A stretch of DNA of 64,000 nt from NCBI RefSeq assembly GCF_021130785.1, contig NW_025777954.1, positions 16,906-80,905 of the forward strand, given 5' to 3'. Below the pieces are notes generated by a model. The model saw nothing but the letters and a program-made list of their open reading frames with translations, searched no databases and was not told the origin of the DNA. The translations under genes were made by a program, and so were the position numbers. Below are positions 56,826 through 64,000 of the stretch, one piece after another; the stretch's first letter is position 1, and every line of letters starts with the position of its first letter. This stretch comes from Homalodisca vitripennis (taxonomy: Eukaryota; Arthropoda; Insecta; Hemiptera; Cicadellidae).

Positions 56826-59656
56826 ATGAATTTAAAGCACTTGATAAATGTGCATTGTATTACATGAACGAGCTGAATGAAAAGAACTCCTAAGTCTGGG
56901 TCATTAAGTAATATTTAGCATAAGGCTCGTTCACTTTAATTTTATGCTAATTCTTCATTCAACACATTACGCAATTTTTTATGCATTCAATTTTATATTA
57001 TAACAATTATTTAACTATATAATGAATAAAAAATTAATTGTAATTGCTACTATTACATGTTATTATATTGGCATTACCTATGGTTGGCACTAACTCTGGT
57101 TTTATACATGGCTGGCTCCAAAACTTGTATAAGAATTAGTTCTGGCCTCTTGTCTCTCAGGCAGAGAGTAAAGAGAAGTAAAGAGAAGTTTGTACTCGTA
57201 CATAGAATTATTTTACTCGTAATTAAATACAGTATATATGTAGAAATTAAACAGCTTTTGAGAACAAGCAGGAATTTATGCAGACGGTTTATGCAGTCAG
57301 AAAGTCATGTATCCGTTGGCTTTGTAGTTGGTTATTTTTATACATAAAAGTATAATTGTTATTATTTATATGCAATGCGTCATTCACTGGCTAGAATACA
57401 TAGAAGAATCTAATCTAATATTTTAGAAAATAGTTATCCAAATGTTGCGATAAATATGTGTGTGAACCAGAAATGGTTCTTCATACGCTTAACCATACAT
57501 TAGAACTTCTGAATCACATGTATTACAGAGCTCCATCATATTAAGTGATGAGTACTCCCACAAAAAATACTGGAGACTTAGTGCTCCTCAAATTAGCCTT
57601 TATTGTTTCAATTATTACTTAAATTTTGGAACTGTATTATGAAATTTTGCAGCGTAATTTCTTTATTTCATCAGTATTCACAACAACTGTTTCAATCTTT
57701 AACTTTAGTGCGTAAAAACAGCGCAAAAATAAATTGTAATTATTCTAAAGTAGAAGATTAGAATATTTTCCAATTACAATCAATAATTTTCAGTAATATT
57801 TTTAAAGTAAGCATATTATTTTAAAACGATAAGCTTATGAGATGCCTGTTATTCACTCAGAAATCGCGTGCAATGCTGTTGTATCTGCTAGTCTCTATAC
57901 ATAAGGCAAAACCCTCATTTACTCGTTAATAGTTCTACTTTCCTTATACAGAAAAAAATTCAACATTTTTAGTAAAATAAAACATCTATAGGGTTTTTTA
58001 AAGTAAAGTTATCATCGCTAGAACCCTTATCAATGACATCGTGGTTTCCATTGATTGATGGCTGAAAATATATTTAAACTTCTTCATTAGGCGACTTAAA
58101 TCTTTTCATATTGTAGCATCGTCAGAATTTCACGAAGGGGTAGACTTCTATAAAAAATATAAACTTTGTAATAAAAAATATCATAAATAAAGATAAAACC
58201 GTATACAAAAAATAAAGATATTCAAAACTGAAATTAGAAAGTTATATAAGCAAAATAAACTATAGACTAACTTAAATGTTGAATAAGTAATTAAGTTTCA
58301 AAATAAGTAGTTAAATGAGAATCAAAATATATATATATATACTCTTGTAAAAAATTTCACAAGATAACCTAACATGACAAGCGTCAAGATGATCTTGTTC
58401 TGGAAAAAAGTTAGTCGTCGAAAGACTTTCTGCTCACGTTTCATTTAATATCTTTCTGATCTGCCGATCATCAGACAACTTGAAGAGGAGTTTGGATTTT
58501 CTAAATCTCTGGATGTTAGCTTTTTATAGTGTTTACTTAAAATGGTATTTTTCTCCTATTATTTTAAAACCTCCACACTATGTATTACAAATTAGTTTTA
58601 TATTAGGACGATATTTATAACTTAATATATCATTATTAATTTGTTTTATAATCTTTATAGCATGCAATTTCATATGTTTAGAATATTCCCTCTTCCCTCT
58701 GATATAACTCTATGAACACTTTTGTTGGCACGTTCCACGTTGTGCTAAACTTGTGACGGTTGTGACTGTGGCTGCAGATATAATACAACTTAAAGTCTGA
58801 CAAGTCGGTGCAGCAGTTCCTTCTCAGAAAAATTAAAACGGTCTTAAATAAAAAATCTACCACTTATTTTTTATATAACTCAGTAAAGCTTTGAACGGCA
58901 AAGATGATTTATGAGAAGAGGTCCAATATAAAATGGAACGTTGATTCCAGATTTCATTTAATTTACACCCAAACTTAATTTTTAACTATCCACCTCTGTT
59001 CATTTGGAGAAAAGAATAAAAATGTATAAAAATATAAGTTTTTATTTGTCATACGTCAAATGAAAAGTCTTTGACAGACGCAAATGTTTTTACTGAAAAC
59101 TTTCAAAGTAAATGTATATTTATTTATTAAACTCCAGACGAAATAATGAATTGAAATATAATGCACAGAGTTCTGCGTTAAAAGGAATAAATAGCATGTC
59201 CATGAGTACGCATGGGTTTCATGTAATATATTAAATCAATCACAATAGTAATTTCCGTATATAATCTATGTATATTTATTATAATCACACAAAGACATAC
59301 ATGAATCTGACAGTATTGTTGCGTATAAAGACGATTGCTAACAATCTAGGTGCTGAAACCGTTACTAAGTAAGTAATTTACTTCCACAGTTTTAAGATTT
59401 ACTAAATTACTTGTGTGGATAAGTTTCTTTGACACTACATTAAAGCAAGACACATACACGAAATCCTTTTCAATAGTGAGGCACACGAGAGTACACTATT
59501 TATTACAAAGAAGCATTATAATTTACACGAATAGTGTAATTTATTGCTCCATTATATATGCATACCAGAGAGATGCAGGAAGTGATGTGAAATGTTTTAA
59601 AATTCTTACAGATATCTTTAACTTTACCTTTTATACCAACCGTTCGTATATGAAAT
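56826..59656. other. AT-rich spacer, no gene recognised
   Basis: Contains AGTAAAGAGA duplicated at 57,168-57,188, and a short TA tract at 58,327-58,341. At 58,400-58,500, GTCGTCGAAAGACTTTCTGC and GATCATCAGACAACTTGAAG look like part of an interspersed repeat. Open frames have no known domains. Confidence 0.3.
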
Positions 59657-60680
59657 AGGATGTTTTTACTGAAAAGATCAAAGAACTCACAGCTGATCGT
59701 AAGTGTCTTTTGACCACTATTGAGGTGTTGGAGGCTGACGTAAAGAGTCTAAGAGCTGAGGTGCGTCAAATGGAGAAGAGGGCCAAGCGGCGACAGTCCT
59801 CTGTGTCGGTGGACCTCATGGCGGAGCTGACAATGACTGAGGTGACACTTGATGCTACCAACAGCGAGCAATGCGCCGAGAAGGTGGATCAGCGATCTGG
59901 TTCGAGCAGCAGCCACACACCCCCACCGTCTCCACACCCTGAACTGCCGAACCCTTCGACACCGCCAGAGTCGCCTACCTCACAGCAGCAGCAAACTATC
60001 CCTACTGTTTGCGTCGCCTCCACACCTCAGGCCATGAGTAAAGTGCTTGTGATTGGGGACTCATTGTTGAGGCATGCTGGTGGACACTGTTGTAGGGAGG
60101 GAGCTGTTGTTGAGTTTTTGTTCCGGGTGGCAAAATAGACGATATTAAGTCAATATTATTAGAGCATGTAGGTGTAGAGTTTAACTTAATTTATATTCAC
60201 GTAGGTACAAATAACCTAAGGAGAGGCTACAATGGGGGTCCAGGGTACAATGGCGGACAGGGAAAACGCGAGGCCCTTCATAGATTGGCGGGTTTGCTCT
60301 ACACTGTTCGTACCAGGATTCCGTCGGCGAATGTTGTGCTTAACAGTATTTTGATCCGGGGGGACTTGTCTTACAAAGCCTTGAACAATTTTAACTTACA
60401 GTTGGAGCTCATGTGCCAGAACTTCGGAGTGACTTTTGTTGATGTCAACCGGGTGCTTTCGCGGCGGAATCTTGCTCGAGATGGCGTCCATCTCAACCGG
60501 AGAGGTATCTCACGCTTAGGAACACTGATTCTAGAGACCATCTGCAGTTTGCTGCAAACTTTAGAAACAGCCTCGCCGAGTGTGCAGGAGGAGGAATCAA
60601 CCTTCCGTCTTGACCTGAGTCCCATGGACGGGAACCACCTCGAAGGAGTTTGTCATCCTCTGTCTCGGGAAACTAGTTGA
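59657..60680 (+). pseudogene. LINE ORF1 with SGNH-hydrolase (esterase) domain, one frameshift
   Basis: CR1-like LINE ORF1. It begins in a coiled coil (ELTADRKCLLTTIEVLEADV and on), then a Ser/Pro-rich linker. The esterase has block I VLVIGDSLLRHAG with the nucleophile Ser (about 60,046-60,085), block III IHVGTNNLRRG with Asn (60,195-60,228) and block V DGVHLNRRG with the Asp and His (60,481-60,510). One base lost or gained near 60,120 shifts the frame after FL; otherwise it is open to 60,680. The N-terminal zinc or PHD-like finger of such ORF1s is absent, so the copy is 5'-truncated near 59,657. The esterase is thought to help membrane or lipid interaction during retrotransposition; its exact role is not settled. 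Confidence 0.9.
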
Positions 60681-60689
60681 GCGGGGGGC

Positions 60690-63570
60690 CACGAGGAGTC
60701 TCAAAATTTCTCATTTGAACATCCGCTCATTGAACACTGGGTTCGATGAAATGTGTTCACTTTTGAACGATTGCGACTTTGATTTTATAGGTGTAACTGA
60801 GACTTGGCTTCTTCCTGGCACTCAATCAGACAGCTTTCAAATACCGGGCTATTCAATGCTCCGTTGTGATCGCCATCAGTCCTCAACGACTCCTTCTGGG
60901 CAGGAGATTGGTGGTGGTGTGGTCGTTTATGTTAAAGATGGCATATTTTACGACGAGCATACTCTTTCTGAGGATCTTCCCCCGGGTTTGGAATCTCTTT
61001 GTATCGTTTTGAAAGCTAAAGGCGTTAGCCTTGGCGTCTGTGTGGTTTACAGGCCGTCTTATGTAAGTTATACCCATCTCTCAACCTTGTTTCACTCCCT
61101 CTTTGTTGATCAGGCAGCTGAAGTAAACTCAGTGATATACCTAGGTGATACAAATATTGACATGATGAATTGTGTGGCTAGTGAGACAAGGTACCTGAAC
61201 AGAATTAATTTTGAAGGAAACTAATACGATTCAATTAGTTAGTGAACCAACAAGAGTAACAACAAACTCTGCTACCTTATTATACCACATTATAGTGGAC
61301 AAGAGGGCCAAAATTGATAGAACATGTGTAATAGATACAGCAAGTATTAAGGATCACAGAGGAATTAAAATAACTGATCATAAACTTGTGTATTGTGAGT
61401 TAGTCTGTCAGAAGGATAAAAGTAAATCTAAGTTTATAACTTACAGAGATTTTTCCAGTTTTAAGCCGGATCGTGTGGTTACTCAAATTTCAGAATTCGG
61501 TTGGAATGACGCACTAGCGATACAAGGGGCTGAAAACGTAGAACACTTTATCACCTCAAGCATAAGAAAAATATATGATGAGCATGCACCAGTTGTATGT
61601 AAGAAAGTGACTAAGAAAAAAGCACCCTGGAGAACAAATAAGATCAAAAGACTAACTAAGATTAAAAATAAGCTAAGGAATAAATACTGGAAGACTAGGG
61701 GCAATGGTGAATGTAAAGCATACAAAACTGTAAGAAAATGAGATTAAATAGGTTGATATGGATTGAGAAGAAAAAGTATTTCTCAGATAAGTTTTCTAAT
61801 AGCAAGAATCCAAAAGATTTCTGGCCGTGCCCTCAAGCAGTGCGATGTTTTGTGGGAAAAGCAAGAACAACGATTTACCAACTGAAATTACCCCAGATGA
61901 GATAAACAGCTACTTTAAGAAAATGGGTGATGATACAAATGCCTCTGATGACAACATAAGTTTTTTCAGAAACAATACTTTCAACACATCTGAGAGCAAC
62001 CTTCAATTTTAGAGCTGTGTCAGAAAACGAGGTGATAGAAGTGATGAAAGAAATTAAATCAAATGCAGTTGGAAGCGATGAGATTTCCATTGACATGATT
62101 AGATCTGTTAGCCCATTTGCAATTACAGCCATCACACACCTAGTGAACGAATCACTGAGAGAAGGAATATTTCCTGAGATATGGAAGAAAAGTATTGTGC
62201 ATCCACTAAAACTGTGAATCCAAAAAGTGTGCAACAATTAAGACCAATATCTATACTGCCTGTCTTTTCCAAAATATTAGAGAAAGCTGTCATACGACAG
62301 ATGTTGACTTTCCTTAATTCAGAAAATATTTTACCCAAACTACAGTCCGGGTTTAGAAAGAACCATGGTACATGCACTGCTTTGCTGAATATGTTTGATG
62401 ATTTGTTCAAAGCCACAGATGAAGGTAAAAATAGCACTGTTGTCATGCTTGACTATTCGCAAGCTTTTGACTCTCTGAATCATGAACTGTTACTAGCAAA
62501 GATGCACTACTATGGGTTTGGCAGAGATGCAGTAAATTGGTTTAGGTCGTACTTATTTCACAGAGCGCAGGTCACCAGAGTGGGAAGTGAGACATCTGGG
62601 TTGCTTATAAAGAGGATCGTGGTGTAACCTCAGGGTAGCTGCTTTGGGGCCTGTATTGTTTGACCTGTACACATCTGACTTACCAAGATGTGTGCAACAT
62701 TGTACGGTCCACATGAACGCTCATGATTGTCAGCTGCAGTTTAGCTTACTGCCCAAAGACGATCGACTTTGCAATCGGCTACATCAATGATGACCTAACA
62801 GAGTATATCCTGTTGGTTCTGCCAAAAATGGTCTAAAGTTTAAACGTTAAGAAATGTAGTGCAGTCCACATAGCGCCACAAGAACTTGTACAGTCCCTTA
62901 ACGAGAGATCCTTGGCAATTACTTTAATTTGGGAGGCACTCATGACAAGTGACAAGTTCAAAACTCTTGGCGTCACATTAGATCGTGATCTCTCCTTTTC
63001 TGACCATATTAGCCTGAATATTCAACGTGCAGTTGATAGATTAAGGGGACTTTTAACCGATTTAGAAAGTTGTTGCCAGAGGCAGCAAAAATTCAGCTTT
63101 GTACAGTCACTTATTCTATCAGTATTTTAATACTTTTATCCTGCGTATGGGCAATAGTATCATCAAAAGAGAATATGGGGAGATACAGAAGGTTCAGAAC
63201 AGCGCCATCAGGTTTGTGTTCTGCCTCAACCGCCGTGACCGAGTGTCGCCTTTCAGGGAGGCCCTGCACATACCCCCATGGATGTCATAGCCTATGCAGA
63301 GTGCTGACATTGCTGTTTGGTCCATAAAGCTCTCATTGATGGAGAGCCTCAGTACCTCTGTGAGAAACTCATCCCTTCGGCGTGATGTCGCTTTGCGAAG
63401 GCACCCAGCAGGACGGGCTCCTCCATTTCCCGAGGATAAGTCGTGAGTTTGGCAGGAGGGGGTTTGCCTATTTCGGTCCGGCATTTGTACAATGGACTCC
63501 CAGTGAGCCTCAAAGACCTTTGTCCTTGCAAGTTTTAGAGAAAAAAATCAAATGTACTCTAATTAGATAA
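60690..63570 (+). pseudogene. LINE ORF2: APE endonuclease plus reverse transcriptase (CR1 type)
   Basis: The endonuclease is complete in outline: ISHLNIRSL with Asn, GVTETWLLPG with the catalytic Glu (60,795-60,825), VCVVYRPS, VIYLGDTNIDMM (GDxN box), an STS-type TRVTTNSATLLYHIIVD and ITDHKLVY with the Asp-His pair. A frame change occurs near 61,211 and a stop at 61,739-61,741. The RT has SNAVGSDEISIDMIR, LRPISILPVFSKILE, LQSGFRKNHGTCTALL, MLDYSQAFDSLNHELL and, in a decayed part, PQGSCFG. The catalytic box reads NAHD where YADD is expected (62,714-62,725). The C-terminal half is badly broken. The element follows its ORF1 by a few bases. Confidence 0.9.
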
Positions 63571-63697
63571 GTATTTAGGTTAAGACCGAATTTGTATTTT
63601 TATTGTATTGTTTGTTTTGACGAAAGTTATTTTGGAGAGCTGTTTTATACAGAAAATCGCTTGAAAATAAAGGCGATTTTTATTTATTTTATTTTAG
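63571..63697 (+). other. 3' UTR and end of the CR1-like LINE
   Basis: Short 3' region ending in AATAAAGGCGATTTTTATTT, with ATTTT-type units to about 63,697. CR1-like LINEs end in short repeated units instead of poly(A), which fits. Confidence 0.5.
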
Positions 63698-64000
63698 GAT
63701 AATAGAATTTCGGACATTTAAAATCGTGATAGTGTAATGTTACAAAATGTCTTCTACGCTTCGAAGATTAAAATCTACTATCTTTCCTCCAGTAAAACAA
63801 TACTGGTTGGAGTATTATCTTACTATTGTATATATGATACATGTCATATATTCAATAAACCTTAATGAGCAGTGGGGTCTTTTTTGCACAACATTGTTAA
63901 TTACATAATTCAGAACTGACTGGAAATTAAATAACGACAACTGAAGTAAATGTAGAGGCTGAAATAATGATATTGAAAAAAATAGTCTTTACCTCTTAGT
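63698..64000. other. Spacer, no gene seen
   Basis: AT-rich sequence to the window end without recognised feature. Confidence 0.3.

Overview
The window looks like a piece of an AT-rich animal genome, most probably an insect. It is built almost entirely from mobile elements and endogenous viral relics separated by AT-rich spacer. The evidence is a Maverick/Polinton (adintovirus-like) gene set of the kind found in insects, an errantivirus-like gypsy element with an envelope gene, two APE-type LINEs, long CA and TA microsatellites, and no bacterial gene organisation. The species cannot be fixed from sequence alone. No complete host gene was recognised.

Region 1 (1 to about 12,670) is a decayed Maverick/Polinton-like DNA virus. 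In order it holds: the integrase C-terminal part, a CxxC zinc-finger gene with a broken copy, a minus-strand cluster (BRO-like genes and a penton-like minor capsid gene), the packaging ATPase, a 358-bp CACGTT-type tandem array, a capsid-associated protein with a phospholipase A2 motif, a pX-like core protein, an adenain-like cysteine protease, fibre-like and coiled-coil proteins, a DUF5679-like zinc ribbon, a hypothetical protein and the double-jelly-roll major capsid protein. After an interruption by host-type repeats (about 9,690-10,795) come three more viral-looking genes. Almost every gene is broken by small frameshifts, yet identities remain readable. About ten gene starts share a TATATAAATGG-like motif in which the ATG is part of the AT box, and in three places the same box provides the stop codon of the gene upstream. 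No protein-primed DNA polymerase B was seen.

Region 2 (13,380-18,060) is a minus-strand LINE: an APE/RT ORF2 (13,380-16,700) and an L1-like ORF1 (about 17,430-18,060), separated by 0.7 kb of AT-rich sequence. The spacer 18,060-44,465 holds a 131-bp tandem duplication, a 30-bp perfect palindrome, a large CA microsatellite, a 58-bp tandem duplication, a small RT relic (34,188-34,439, minus), TA arrays, and scattered copies of a GCTGAGCGTTAG-type repeat. A 140-bp foldback lies at 44,466-44,605.

Region 3 (45,008-52,083) is a gypsy/errantivirus-like LTR element. The 120 bp kept of the 5' LTR differ from the 3' LTR at two positions. The rest of that LTR, gag, protease and the start of RT are deleted. 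RT, RNase H, integrase and env remain, and env is interrupted by one in-frame stop and one frameshift. The element lies in another dispersed repeat, copies of which occur at about 53.0 and 53.9 kb. Region 4 holds a tRNA-like SINE head between TA arrays (53.2 kb), a possible 42-nt host first exon (54,886), a minus-strand LINE RNase H relic (55,990-56,825) and, at 59,657-63,697, a plus-strand CR1-like LINE with an SGNH-esterase ORF1.
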